A stretch of 64,000 nt of DNA from Arthrobacter cupressi (GTDB lineage Bacteria > Actinomycetota > Actinomycetes > Actinomycetales > Micrococcaceae): the NCBI RefSeq assembly GCF_900099975.1, contig NZ_FNEI01000002.1, positions 224,427 to 288,426 of the forward strand. Reading direction: 5' to 3'. Every line of letters begins with the position of its first letter. Position 1 is the first letter of the stretch. A program made the position numbers and the translations under genes. The notes beneath the pieces were generated by a model. The model did not search any database and was not told the origin of the DNA. It worked only from the letters and a program-made list of their open reading frames with translations. Positions 52,541 through 61,279 of the stretch are shown here, piece after piece.

Positions 52541-53157
52541 CATTGGAAAAACACAGCAACACCTCCCGCAGGCGCTTCCTCGCCACCGGGGGAGCGGCCC
52601 TCGCGGCACTGGCCGTGGGCCTCTCGGCGTGCGCCCCCCAGGAAGACACGCTCGCCAAGCAGGCGAACGTCGGGGACAACAAGAACTACATTGCCGGTGA
52701 CGGCTCCGTCACCGAGTTCGCCAAGTCCGAGCGTTCGGCTCCCGTGAAGATTGACGGGGTGCTGTTCGACGGCACCGCGGTGAAGCAGGCGGACCTCCTC
52801 GGCAAGGTAACGGTGCTGAACTTCTGGTTCGCCGCCTGTGCCCCCTGCCGGGTCGAAGCCCCGATCCTCGAAGCCCTCCACCAGGACTTCAAGGCCAAGG
52901 GCGTGCAATTCTTTGGCGTCAACCTGCGCGACGAGAAGGCCACCGCGGAAGCCTTCGAGAAGTCCTTCAACCTGACATACCCGAGCTTCAACGACAAGGA
53001 CGGCGCAGTGCTGTTGTCCGTCTCCGGCCTGGTTCCGCCGAACGCGGTACCCACCACGCTCGTCCTGGACAAGGAGGGCCGGGTTGCCTCCCGCGTCCTG
53101 GGTGAAGTCGAGAAGGGCACGCTGAAAGCCCTCATCACCGCCGCGGCAGCGGAATAG
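52537..53157 (+). CDS. TlpA/ResA-like thiol-disulfide lipoprotein
   Basis: The protein has 206 residues. A twin-arginine-like start, SRRRFLATGG, precedes a lipobox at C32 (GLSAC). The thioredoxin fold has the active site WFAACAPCR (C101, C104) and cis-Pro AVPTTLVLDKEG. Outside the membrane it should keep apocytochrome c cysteines reduced, receiving electrons from the CcdA protein encoded next. It overlaps the upstream phosphatase gene by ATGA. Confidence 0.92.
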   Translation: MTLEKHSNTSRRRFLATGGAALAALAVGLSACAPQEDTLAKQANVGDNKNYIAGDGSVTEFAKSERSAPVKIDGVLFDGTAVKQADLLGKVTVLNFWFAACAPCRVEAPILEALHQDFKAKGVQFFGVNLRDEKATAEAFEKSFNLTYPSFNDKDGAVLLSVSGLVPPNAVPTTLVLDKEGRVASRVLGEVEKGTLKALITAAAAE

Positions 53158-53170
53158 GCGGCCTGCGAAC

Positions 53171-53926
53171 GTGAACAGCCCCTTCGCGGAGACCATCCTC
53201 AACGGTTCCCTGCTGCTGGCCATTCCCGTGGCTCTGCTGGCCGGGCTCGTCTCCTTCCTGTCGCCCTGCGTGCTGCCCCTCGTGCCCGGCTACCTGGGCT
53301 ACGTCACCGGGCTGACCGGCGTCGACCTCCAGAAGCAGCGGCGCGGCCGCATGCTGGCCGGCATCGGGCTGTTCGTGCTCGGCTTTTCCGTGATCTTCGT
53401 CCTCCTCGGCGGCGCCTTCGGCCAGCTGGGCACCCTGCTGTCCGGCCCGCAGAACGCCTGGATCACGCAGCTGCTGGGGGTTCTGGTGATCATTATGGGT
53501 GTCGTCTTCATGGGCGGCTTCAGCTGGCTGCAGCGCGACGCCAAGATCCACGCGAAGCCTCCCGCCGGCCTCTGGGGTGCGCCGCTGCTGGGGATCACCT
53601 TCGGCCTGGGTTGGGCCCCGTGCATTGGACCCACCTACTCGGCCGTCCAGTTGCTGAGCCTGTCCGGCGGATCATCCGCGGCGAAGGGCGCCCTGCTCGC
53701 CTTCGTGTACAGCCTGGGCCTGGGCGTGCCGTTCCTGCTGATCGCCCTCGCTGTGCGCCGGGGCGCCGGGGTTATGTCCTTCTTCCGCAAGCACCGCCTG
53801 GCCATCCAGCGGACCGGCGGAGCCATCCTGATCCTCCTGGGAATCCTGATGGCCAGCGGAGTGTGGGGTGCCTGGGTCACCGGGCTGCAGTACTGGTTCC
53901 AGACCGATGTGAAGTTGCCAATCTGA
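53171..53926 (+). CDS. ccdA: Cytochrome c biogenesis protein CcdA
   Basis: The protein has 251 residues with six membrane spans. The paired cysteines are C33 in FLSPCVLPLVPGYLGY and C151 in FGLGWAPCIGP, the two redox-active sites of the CcdA/DsbD core. It carries reducing equivalents from cytoplasmic thioredoxin to the TlpA-like partner. The start is GTG, 13 nt after the TlpA stop. The stop overlaps the resB start by one base. Confidence 0.94.
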   Translation: MNSPFAETILNGSLLLAIPVALLAGLVSFLSPCVLPLVPGYLGYVTGLTGVDLQKQRRGRMLAGIGLFVLGFSVIFVLLGGAFGQLGTLLSGPQNAWITQLLGVLVIIMGVVFMGGFSWLQRDAKIHAKPPAGLWGAPLLGITFGLGWAPCIGPTYSAVQLLSLSGGSSAAKGALLAFVYSLGLGVPFLLIALAVRRGAGVMSFFRKHRLAIQRTGGAILILLGILMASGVWGAWVTGLQYWFQTDVKLPI

Positions 53927-55602
53927 TGAGCGAGCCCGTGGAATCCAAGAACAAACCAAAAACCATCGAGGACGCCAAGACGGAGGCCGCGCTGCCCGCA
54001 CTCGGGCTCAAAGGCATGCTCCGCTGGGCCTGGACCCAGCTGACCAGCATGCGCACCGCGCTCTTCCTGCTGCTCCTGCTGGCCGTGGCCGCCGTCCCGG
54101 GCTCGCTTTTCCCGCAGCGCCCGGCCAACCCGGCCGTCGTCACGCAGTACATCAAGGACCACCCGGACTACGGCAAGATCCTCGATGCCCTCCAGCTGTA
54201 CGACGTGTACTCCTCGGCCTGGTTCTCGGCCATCTACCTGCTCCTCTTCATCTCGCTGATCGGCTGCGTGACGCCGCGTGCCATCGCGCACTACAAGGCC
54301 ATGCGCTCCCAGCCGCCGCGGACCCCGAAGCGGCTGTCCCGCCTTCCCGAGTACGGCACCCTGGTGGTGCCCGCCGACGCCGGGATCCCGGCGTCGCGCG
54401 CCATCACCGATGCCGCCGCGCTGCTCAGGAAACGCGGCTACCGGGTGGAGGTCAGGGACGCCGACGGCGAACGGCCGTCATTGGGTGCCGAACGGGGCTT
54501 CCTCAAGGAAGTGGGCAACCTGGTCTTCCACACCTCGCTGATCGGCGTGCTGGTGTCCGTGGCCATCGGCGGGCTGTTCGGCTACAGCGGCCAGCGCATC
54601 CTGGTGGAAGGCGACACCTTCGTGAACACCCTGGTGGGCTACGACCAGTTCAGCCCGGGCACCAACTTCCAGAGCGGCTGGCTGCAGCCCTACTCGATCC
54701 AGCTGGACAAGTTCGACGTGAAGTTCGACCGTGAATCGCCGGCCCACTTCGGCCAGCCGATCGACTTCACCGCGCAGGTCACCACCAAGGAGAACCCCGG
54801 TGCACCTGCCGAAAAGCAGGTCCTGAAGGTCAACGACCCCGTCACGCTGGGCGGCACCAGCATCTACCTCACCGGCAACGGCTACGCGCCGGTGGTCACC
54901 GTCCGCGACGGCAAGGGCAACGTCGCGCTGCAGGGGCCCGTGGTAGCCAAGCTGCAGGGCGACAACTACTACTCCTCGGTGGTCATCAAGGTCCCCGACG
55001 CGAAGCCCGAGCAGCTTGGCTTCGCAGGCTTCTTCCTGCCCACCGCGTTTGTTACCGAACAGGGCGTGTCCTTCAGCGGTGATCCGGAACTCATCAACCC
55101 GCAGCTGAGCCTGAACTCGTACTATGGCGACCTCGGCCTGGACAAGGGCACCCCGCAGAACGTGTTCGAGCTCGACGTGAAGAACCTCACCCAGCTCAAC
55201 GGCCGCGATCTTCCTGCCAAGGGCATCACGCTGGTGCCCGGCAAGACCTACACGCTTCCGGACGGCAAGGGCAGCATCACCTTCGACGGCATCAAGAAGT
55301 ACGTGGGCGTGGACATCCACCACAACCCGGGCCAGGTGAGCGCCCTGTTCTTCGCGCTGCTCGCCGTTGCCGGCCTGGTGGTCTCGCTCTACCTGAACCG
55401 CCGCCGCGTGTGGGTCCGTACGGGAACCCACGACGACGGACGCACCATGGTGGAATACGGCCTGCTGGCCCGCGGCGAAGACCACCGCCTGGCCGGCGAA
55501 TCCGCCGCCATCCGTGAACTGCTGCAGCGCGAATGGCAGCTCGCACCGGATGCCTCCGGCTCCTCCGCCACCGTCGCTTCGACAACCACAAAGGACCAGT
55601 AA
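53926..55602 (+). CDS. resB: Cytochrome c biogenesis protein ResB
   Basis: The protein has 558 residues. It has ResB-family N-terminal spans (SMRTALFLLLLLAVAAVPGSLFPQ and WFSAIYLLLFISLIGCVTPR) and a third (VFHTSLIGVLVSVAIGGLFGYSG). A large extracytoplasmic domain and a C-terminal span follow (ALFFALLAVAGLVVSLYLNRRRVWVR). With CcsB it forms the System II heme delivery and cytochrome c synthetase complex. It is coupled to ccdA (TGATG) and to ccsB (TAATG). Confidence 0.94.
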   Translation: MSEPVESKNKPKTIEDAKTEAALPALGLKGMLRWAWTQLTSMRTALFLLLLLAVAAVPGSLFPQRPANPAVVTQYIKDHPDYGKILDALQLYDVYSSAWFSAIYLLLFISLIGCVTPRAIAHYKAMRSQPPRTPKRLSRLPEYGTLVVPADAGIPASRAITDAAALLRKRGYRVEVRDADGERPSLGAERGFLKEVGNLVFHTSLIGVLVSVAIGGLFGYSGQRILVEGDTFVNTLVGYDQFSPGTNFQSGWLQPYSIQLDKFDVKFDRESPAHFGQPIDFTAQVTTKENPGAPAEKQVLKVNDPVTLGGTSIYLTGNGYAPVVTVRDGKGNVALQGPVVAKLQGDNYYSSVVIKVPDAKPEQLGFAGFFLPTAFVTEQGVSFSGDPELINPQLSLNSYYGDLGLDKGTPQNVFELDVKNLTQLNGRDLPAKGITLVPGKTYTLPDGKGSITFDGIKKYVGVDIHHNPGQVSALFFALLAVAGLVVSLYLNRRRVWVRTGTHDDGRTMVEYGLLARGEDHRLAGESAAIRELLQREWQLAPDASGSSATVASTTTKDQ

Positions 55603-56621
55603 TGTTCCCCATCAACGAAACCATGGGTCAGTACAGCGAGCTCTTCATGCTGCTGGCTGCGGGCACCTACACGGTGGCGTTCGTCGCCTTCGCCTGGGAC
55701 CTGGCCAAGAGCAGCAAGACCCTGCGGGCCGTGGACCTGAAGGCGGCAGCCGCCGCGAAGGTGCCGGTCGCCGTCGGAAGCGCGGGTTCGGAGACTGTCA
55801 CCGCAGCCGGGCCCGCCGGGGCCCGTACGGCAGGCTCAGACATGCGTTATGCGGCCGAACGCCGGGCTCCCGCCCGCGTGGCCGTTGCGCTGACCATCCT
55901 GGGCGTGCTGATCCATGGCGCCGGCGTGGTCACCCGGGCGATCGGCGCGGGCCGTGTGCCGTGGGGCAACATGTACGAGTTCCTCACCACCGGGGCCTTC
56001 GTTGCCGTGGTGGTCTTCCTGCTGGCCCTGGTCCGCCGCGACCTGCGCTTCCTTGGAACCTTCGTGATCGGCCTCGCCGTCATCATGCTCGTGGCGGCGT
56101 CCGTGGCCTACTGGACGCCCGTCGGCCACCTGGTGCCCGCACTGCAGAGCTACTGGCTGGTGATCCACGTGTCCATCGCCGTGCTGTCCTCGGCGCTCTT
56201 CACCCTGACGTTCGCCATGTCCGCCCTGCAGCTGGTCCAGTCGCACCGGCAGAAGACGCTCGCGGCCGGCGGCGTCGACAAGCTGGGCTTCATGCGCCTC
56301 GTGCCGGACGCCCTGAGCCTGGAGAACCTGTCCTACCGGATCAACACCGTGGCCTTTGTGGGCTGGACCTTCACCCTCATGTTCGGCGCCATCTGGGCCG
56401 AGAAGGCGTGGGGCCGCTTCTGGGGCTGGGACACCAAGGAAGTCTGGACCTTCGTGATCTGGGTGGTGTACGCAGGCTACCTGCACGCCCGTGCCACCCG
56501 CGGCTGGACCGGGACCCGCGCCGCCTGGCTGTCGATCGTGGGCTACCTGTGCGTGATCTTCAACTTCACGATCGTGAACCAGTTCTTCAACGGCCTGCAC
56601 TCGTACTCGGGCCTGCAGTAG
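55602..56621 (+). CDS. ccsB: Cytochrome c biogenesis protein CcsB/ResC
   Basis: The protein has 339 residues. The tryptophan-rich WWD heme-binding domain is present as WAEKAWGRFWGWDTKEVWTFVIWVVY, flanked by membrane spans and conserved histidines (VIHVSIAV, YLHARATRGW). A central linker of 60 residues is Ala/Gly-rich. It presents heme to apocytochrome c with ResB. The start overlaps the resB stop by one base; AAAGGACC supports it. It is the last gene of the operon. Confidence 0.94.
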   Translation: MFPINETMGQYSELFMLLAAGTYTVAFVAFAWDLAKSSKTLRAVDLKAAAAAKVPVAVGSAGSETVTAAGPAGARTAGSDMRYAAERRAPARVAVALTILGVLIHGAGVVTRAIGAGRVPWGNMYEFLTTGAFVAVVVFLLALVRRDLRFLGTFVIGLAVIMLVAASVAYWTPVGHLVPALQSYWLVIHVSIAVLSSALFTLTFAMSALQLVQSHRQKTLAAGGVDKLGFMRLVPDALSLENLSYRINTVAFVGWTFTLMFGAIWAEKAWGRFWGWDTKEVWTFVIWVVYAGYLHARATRGWTGTRAAWLSIVGYLCVIFNFTIVNQFFNGLHSYSGLQ

Positions 56622-56656
56622 GGGCTTGCGCCGGCGGGGCGGTGGGTCGGGCGTAA

Positions 56657-56737
56657 GCGCATCGCCAGTCGCTTAGACACCTCCCGCCGCTACATTCGGC
56701 CGCGGGCGGCCTCATTGCGCTCTGGTCGGCGATGCGC
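56657..56737. repeat. Inverted-repeat element after ccsB
   Basis: Perfect 10-bp arms, GCGCATCGCC (56657-56666) and GGCGATGCGC (56728-56737), are nested in an outer GGGCGT/ACGCCC pair (56650-56655 and 56755-56760). The 176-nt gap between convergent genes has no coding frame. It could be a bidirectional terminator or a palindromic repeat. Confidence 0.55.
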
Positions 56738-56796
56738 TCCTTGGCGAGCCACTGACGCCCTACAGCTGTGGAACGGCGGCCAGAGTCTTTGCAAGC

Positions 56797-57177
56797 TTAG
56801 GCGGCGCTGCCGTCGCTGTCGTCGGACTTTGGATCGCCCTTGAGCTTGCGTTCCTTCTCCTCAAGCTCTTCGCGGAGCTTCTTCAGCCGATCGGCCTCTG
56901 CCTGGTTGCGGCGGCGGACGTCAAGGTTCCGGAGGAAATCGGGATCGTCGTCCGGAGCCGTGGGATGCACAGGGGTGTTCTGCTTGGCGGTCCGTCCGCC
57001 GTACGGGCGGCCGAAGAAGAACCACAGGATGGCCCCCAGGACCGGGAGGACCAGCATCACCACGATCCAGGCGGGCTTGGAGATGCCGCGGACATAGCGT
57101 CCGTCCGTGCGGATCACATCCACCAGGCCGTAGACGAAGACCAGTAGGACGATGATGATGGCAACTACGCGGGGCAT
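56797..57177 (-). CDS. PLDc_N-domain membrane protein
   Basis: The protein has 126 residues. Two spans (VVAIIIVLLVFVYGLVDVI and PAWIVVMLVLPVLGAILWFFFG) are joined by a loop with R-G-ISKP, the PLDc_N (cardiolipin synthase N-terminal) pattern ending FFGRPYGG. An acidic, charged coiled-coil tail follows (RRRNQAEADRLKKLREELEEKERKL). It lacks phospholipase catalytic domains. TAGACT (57185-57190, minus) lies 7 nt before the ATG, so a leaderless start is likely. Its role is unknown. Confidence 0.83.
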   Translation of the reverse strand: MPRVVAIIIVLLVFVYGLVDVIRTDGRYVRGISKPAWIVVMLVLPVLGAILWFFFGRPYGGRTAKQNTPVHPTAPDDDPDFLRNLDVRRRNQAEADRLKKLREELEEKERKLKGDPKSDDSDGSAA

Positions 57178-57259
57178 ACCCTCAAGTCTAGCCACCGCGC
57201 ACCGGCCGCGTACCGGTGCCCGCGACGGAGGCCGGGCATCCGGACGCTAAACTTGATGA

Positions 57260-57568
57260 GTGGCTTTCCTCAAGTACTCCCTGATCCGACTGGCACTGTT
57301 CGTGCCGCTGTTCGTGCTGTTCCTGTTCCTGCAGACCGGTGCACTCCTGGCCGTTGTCTTCGCGGGGCTGATCGCCTTCGCGCTCAGCTACCTCTTCTTC
57401 CAGAAACAGCGCGACGCCGCCACGGCAGCCATGCGTGAACGTTTCTCCGGACGGGCCAAGCCGCTGCGTTCGGCCGGCGAGGTCGCGGACGCCGACGCCG
57501 AGGACCGCCTGGTGGACGGGAACCCTGCCGTCCGGGTGGAGAACGACCGCCGCCCCAAGGACGCCTGA
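57260..57568 (+). CDS. DUF4229 small membrane protein
   Basis: The protein has 102 residues. It has two spans, FLKYSLIRLALFVPLFVLFLFL and LAVVFAGLIAFALSYLFF, then QKQRDAATAAMRERF and an acidic tail. This is the DUF4229 pattern, an actinobacterial family often found near menA/menB. The GTG start lies 6 nt after TAAACT (57248-57253). It is divergent from the PLDc_N gene and convergent with menA. The function is unknown. Confidence 0.83.
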   Translation: MAFLKYSLIRLALFVPLFVLFLFLQTGALLAVVFAGLIAFALSYLFFQKQRDAATAAMRERFSGRAKPLRSAGEVADADAEDRLVDGNPAVRVENDRRPKDA

Positions 57569-57579
57569 GCTTAAACAGG

Positions 57580-57647
57580 AAATCCCCGGCCTCCGGACTT
57601 TTCACCGCCGAATGCGGTGGGGAAAAGTCTGGAAGCCGGGGATTTTT
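57580..57647. terminator. Bidirectional terminator between DUF4229 gene and menA
   Basis: AAATCCCCGGC (57580-57590) pairs with GCCGGGGATTT (57635-57645), continuing inward through CCGGACTTTTC/GAAAAGTCTGG with small bulges. It is followed by TTTT on plus and by TTTCC on minus. It lies exactly between convergent stop codons. Confidence 0.85.
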
Positions 57648-57654
57648 GCTTGCC

Positions 57655-58533
57655 CTAGAAGCCCACGCTCAGCACCAGGCCCAGCGAGAACAGCAGGCTG
57701 TAGCCGAGGTTGATCATGCCGGTCTGCTTGAGCACCGGGATGAGGTTCTTGCGCTTGCCGTTGACCATGAGCCACGCCGGAGTCAGGCAGGCCGGAATCA
57801 GCAGCAGGACGATCAGCATCCAGGGTTTGGTGGGGGCCAGGACCACCACCAGCAGCACAGCCAGGGCCAGCATCAGCACGTAGCTTTCGCGGGCGTGCCG
57901 GTCGCCCAGCCGCACCGCCAGGGTCTTCTTGCCGGCAACGGTGTCCGTGGGGATGTCCCGGACGTTGTTAGCCATGAGGAGGGCGCAGGCGATGAGCCCG
58001 GTGCCAATGGCGCCGATCACCGCGGGAAGGCTGACCTGGCCGGCCTGCGTGTAGGTGGTGCCGAGGGTGGCCACGAGGCCGAAGAACACGAAGACGAAAA
58101 GGTCACCCAGGCCCATGTAGCCGTAGGGGTTCTTGCCGCCGGTGTACCCCCAGGCGGAAAGCACGCAGCCCAGGCCTACCAGTATCAGCCACCAGGCCTG
58201 CGTGATGATCACCAGGATCAGGCCCACCAGCATGGCGAGGCCGAACGCGCCGAACGCCGCCCACTTCACGTGCTGGGGCCGCGCGGCCCCGGACCCCACC
58301 AGGCGCAGCGGGCCCACACGCTCCTCATCGGTTCCGCGGATGCCGTCCGAGTAGTCGTTGGCGTAGTTCACGCCGACCTGCAGCAGCAGCGCCACCAGCG
58401 CGGCGAGGATCGCATTCACGGGCCGGAACGACTGCAGTTCATAGGCGGCCGCGGTGCCGATGAGCACCGGGGCGATCGCGGCCGGCAGGGTGCGCGGCCG
58501 GGCGCCCTGGATCCATTGTGCAGCTGTTGCCAC
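57655..58533 (-). CDS. menA: 1,4-dihydroxy-2-naphthoate polyprenyltransferase
   Basis: The protein has 292 residues, of the UbiA superfamily with eight or nine spans. The first aspartate motif is VNYANDYSDGIRGTDEE, and the second is MANNVRDIPTDTVAGKKTLAVRLG. The start region QWIQGARPRTLPAAIAPVLIG is typical of MenA. It attaches the isoprenoid chain to make demethylmenaquinone. The GTG at 58533 has GAGG about 10 nt upstream; the longer open frame upstream is spurious. Confidence 0.94.
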   Translation of the reverse strand: MATAAQWIQGARPRTLPAAIAPVLIGTAAAYELQSFRPVNAILAALVALLLQVGVNYANDYSDGIRGTDEERVGPLRLVGSGAARPQHVKWAAFGAFGLAMLVGLILVIITQAWWLILVGLGCVLSAWGYTGGKNPYGYMGLGDLFVFVFFGLVATLGTTYTQAGQVSLPAVIGAIGTGLIACALLMANNVRDIPTDTVAGKKTLAVRLGDRHARESYVLMLALAVLLVVVLAPTKPWMLIVLLLIPACLTPAWLMVNGKRKNLIPVLKQTGMINLGYSLLFSLGLVLSVGF

Positions 58534-58604
58534 GTGTTGTACCTCGTGTTGTTTCGCGGTGGAGCCGGAAAGGACCGGCAAGGAAAAGCGGTTCTGGGAC
58601 TTGT

Positions 58605-59723
58605 CTATTCTGCCTGATGCCGCTCGCTGAGCAGCGCCGCCATGGCGAGCCGGTCGGGCTTGCCGTTGGGCAGCAGCGGCAGCTCGGAGGCCGTGACGAC
58701 GGTTTTGGGGGCCATCGCCCCGAGGAGGGAACGAGCCGCGGCGAGGAGTTCCTCCGCGGTCATCACGGTGTCCGAAACCGCCACATAGGCGGCCACTGCC
58801 TGGCCCCATTCGGCGGAAGGCACCCCCGTGACGAAAGCCGCCCTCACGCCGTCGAGCTTTTCCAGCCCGGCCTGCACGTGCGCGGCCGAAACCTTGACGC
58901 CGCCGGTGATGATGACGTCGTCGGCGCGGCTCAGGACGGTGAGCTTGCCGTCGGGGGAGAGCTCGCCGAGGTCGCCGGTGCGGTACCAGCGGATGCCGTC
59001 CTCTTCGAAGAAGTCGGCCGCACCGGGAGCATCAAGGTAGCCGGCGGCGACAGTGTCCCCGCCGAGCAGGATCCGGCCCTCCGCATCGATCCGGACCTCG
59101 ACGCCGTCCAGCGGCTCGCCGTCGTATACGCACCCGCCGCACGTCTCGGCTGAGCCGTAGGTGGTGACCACGTGGAGCCCGGCGTCGCGGGCGGCGTCGA
59201 GCAGTCCGGCTGGGGCGGGGGCGCCGCCCAGCAGGATCGCGTTGAAGCGGCGCAGCACGGCCAGGGTGTCCGGGGCGGGGGAGTCCAACAGCCGCTGCAG
59301 CTGGGTGGGGACCAGCGAGGTGAAGCGGATCGTGTCCGTCAGTTCGCCCGCGGCGGCGGTGAAGGCATCCGGGGTGAAACCGCCGGATAGGTCCATCGCC
59401 CAGGGGCGCGTTCCGGCGAACAGCGAGCGGACCAGGACCTGGACGCCGGCGACATACTGCAGGGGCAGGGCCAGGAGCCACTGGCCCTCGCCGCGGAGCG
59501 CGATCGCGGTGGCCATGGAGGATGCCGCGAGGGCGTCGACGGTGAGCACAGTGGCTTTAGGCGTGCCGGTGGAACCCGAGGTGCGGACCACGACGGCGGC
59601 GTCCTCGAAACCGGGAGTCTCCACGGGGACCGCCCGGGCCGTACCGTCCGGTGCCGTGACGATCTCGACGGCGGGTCCCTCGCCGTGCAGGGCGGCCGCG
59701 AGGGCCTTGAGGATCTCATCCAC
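58605..59723 (-). CDS. menE: o-succinylbenzoate-CoA ligase
   Basis: The protein has 372 residues, of the ANL adenylate-forming family and short as in actinobacterial MenE. The P-loop is VVVRTSGSTGTPKATVLT. Adenylate-site residues are TTYGSAETCGGCVYDG, the hinge is WYRTGDLGEL ... RADDVIITGGVKVS and the catalytic Lys is in LPLLPNGKPDRLAM. It activates o-succinylbenzoate with CoA before MenB. The GTG start has AGGAG 7 nt upstream. It lies 10 nt after menB in the same direction. Confidence 0.92.
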   Translation of the reverse strand: MDEILKALAAALHGEGPAVEIVTAPDGTARAVPVETPGFEDAAVVVRTSGSTGTPKATVLTVDALAASSMATAIALRGEGQWLLALPLQYVAGVQVLVRSLFAGTRPWAMDLSGGFTPDAFTAAAGELTDTIRFTSLVPTQLQRLLDSPAPDTLAVLRRFNAILLGGAPAPAGLLDAARDAGLHVVTTYGSAETCGGCVYDGEPLDGVEVRIDAEGRILLGGDTVAAGYLDAPGAADFFEEDGIRWYRTGDLGELSPDGKLTVLSRADDVIITGGVKVSAAHVQAGLEKLDGVRAAFVTGVPSAEWGQAVAAYVAVSDTVMTAEELLAAARSLLGAMAPKTVVTASELPLLPNGKPDRLAMAALLSERHQAE

Positions 59724-59733
59724 GGCCGGGCTC

Positions 59734-60687
59734 CTAGAAGTAGTAGGGGAAGGCGGACCAGTCCGGCTCGCGCTTCTGCAGGAAGGCTTCCTTGCCCTCC
59801 ACGGCCTCGTCCGTCATGTACGCCATGCGCGTGGCTTCGCCGGCGAAGACTTGCTGGCCGGCCAGGCCGTCGTCGGCCAGATTGAAGGCGAACTTGAGCA
59901 TGCGGATGGCCTGGGGCGACTGGCGGGCGATGTCCGCGGCGTATTCCAGGGCCACGTCTTCGAGGCGTTCATGGTCCACGGCCTCGTTGACTGCGCCCAT
60001 GCGGACCATGTCCTCGGCGGAATATTCGCGGGCCAGGAAGAAGATTTCGCGGGCGGTCTTCTGCCCGACCTGGCGGGCCAGCAGGGCCGAGCCGTAGCCG
60101 GCGTCGAAACTGCCCACGGTGGCGTCCGTCTGCTTGAACTTGCCGTGCTGGCGGGACGCGATGGTGAGGTCCGCGACGACGTGCAGCGAATGCCCGCCGC
60201 CGGCCGCCCAGCCGTTGACGACGGCGATGACCACCTTGGGCATGGTGCGCATGAGCCGCTGGACTTCCAGGATGTGCAGCCGCCCGGCGCGGGCGGGGTC
60301 GATGGTTTCCTGGGTCTCGCCGTCGGCGTAGCGGTAGCCGTCGCGGCCGCGGATCCGCTGGTCGCCGCCGGAGCAGAAGGAGTGCCCGCCGTCCTTCGGG
60401 GAGGGGCCGTTGCCAGTGAGCAGCACGGTGGCGACATCCGGGGTCATCCGGGCGTGGTCCATGGCGCGGTAGAGCTCATCCACGGTGCCGGGGCGGAAGG
60501 CGTTGCGGACTTCCGCCCGGTTGAAGGCGATGCGCACCGTGGGCAGGTCGCGGATGATCCTGCCTGCTTCGTCCCGTTCCACCTGGCGGTGGTAAGTCAT
60601 GTCCTGGAAGTCGTCGAATCCCGAAACGGTGCGCCAGCGCGCGGGGTCGAAGACGTCGGATACCTTGGCGGGGAAGTCGTTGCTCAC
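59734..60687 (-). CDS. menB: 1,4-dihydroxy-2-naphthoyl-CoA synthase
   Basis: The protein has 317 residues. Crotonase-fold motifs specific to MenB are DMTYHR, VRIAFNRAEVRNAFRPGTVDEL, GGHSFCSGGDQRIRGRDGY, VNGWAAGGGHSLHVVADLTIAS, FKQTDATVGSFDAGYGSALLAR and PDWSAFPYYF at the end. It closes the second ring of the naphthoquinone. The GTG at 60687 lies 7 nt after TACACT (60695-60700, minus), a leaderless start; the frame extends upstream without support. menE follows at 10 nt. Confidence 0.95.
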   Translation of the reverse strand: MSNDFPAKVSDVFDPARWRTVSGFDDFQDMTYHRQVERDEAGRIIRDLPTVRIAFNRAEVRNAFRPGTVDELYRAMDHARMTPDVATVLLTGNGPSPKDGGHSFCSGGDQRIRGRDGYRYADGETQETIDPARAGRLHILEVQRLMRTMPKVVIAVVNGWAAGGGHSLHVVADLTIASRQHGKFKQTDATVGSFDAGYGSALLARQVGQKTAREIFFLAREYSAEDMVRMGAVNEAVDHERLEDVALEYAADIARQSPQAIRMLKFAFNLADDGLAGQQVFAGEATRMAYMTDEAVEGKEAFLQKREPDWSAFPYYF

Positions 60688-60709
60688 CCTGACGAGTGTA
60701 GTAACCGCC

Positions 60710-61147
60710 TCAACTGATGCAGAACTCGTTGCCCTCCGGGTCCGCCATGGTGTGCCACTCGTGCGGGCCCTGGTTGGCCGTCCACAGATGCTTCGCCCCG
60801 CGGGCTTCCAGTTCGGCCCTGACCTCGTCCTTGTCCCCGCCATCCAGTCGCACGTCCCAGTGCACCCGGTTCTTCACGGTCTTGGCTTCCGGGACAGGCT
60901 GGAACAGGAAGCGCCTGCGGGTGCCGGGGTCGGTGTCCTCGGCCGGCGAGATCGCTGCCCCGTCCCGCCAGACGAGCCTTCCGCGATGCATCAAGGTGTC
61001 CGCTTCGGTGGCGTAGCCCTGTTCGATCATGGAGCGGATGAACGCTTCGTCCTGCGGCTCCACCTCCCAGCCGAGCGTTTCCGCCCACCAATCCGCCAGC
61101 TCGTGCGGGTTTCTGCAGTCGATTGCTACCTGGATGTTGAAGGACAT
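60710..61147 (-). CDS. VOC-superfamily (glyoxalase-like) protein
   Basis: The protein has 145 residues. It has a beta-alpha-beta-beta-beta fold with FNIQVAIDCRNPHELADWWAETLGW, an RFLFQPVPEAKTVKNRVHWDVRL middle and HTMADPEGNEFCIS at the end. This is the DUF/glyoxalase-6 type common in actinobacteria; the enzymatic or resistance role is unknown. TAGTTT (61154-61159, minus) lies 6 nt before the ATG, suggesting a leaderless transcript that could continue toward menB 22 nt away. Confidence 0.85.
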   Translation of the reverse strand: MSFNIQVAIDCRNPHELADWWAETLGWEVEPQDEAFIRSMIEQGYATEADTLMHRGRLVWRDGAAISPAEDTDPGTRRRFLFQPVPEAKTVKNRVHWDVRLDGGDKDEVRAELEARGAKHLWTANQGPHEWHTMADPEGNEFCIS

Positions 61148-61224
61148 GCCATGAAACTACGTCGACCGCGGGCCGGGTGATAGTGCCTCGCGGACAACTC
61201 CGGTCCGGGTTCCCCATATGACTG

Positions 61225-61266
61225 GCAGTTGAGGCCGATTTGGTGGCTCAGAACGGCATTAACTGC
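61225..61266. repeat. Diverged copy of the 42-bp palindromic element
   Basis: The right half GCTCAGAACGGCATTAACTGC differs from the same half at 40490-40510 by one base. The left half GCAGTTGAGGCCGATTTGG is more diverged, so the hairpin is imperfect. It lies 13 nt from the end of the protease gene and may still act as its terminator. Confidence 0.7.
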
Positions 61267-61279
61267 GAGCTGGTTGGGC

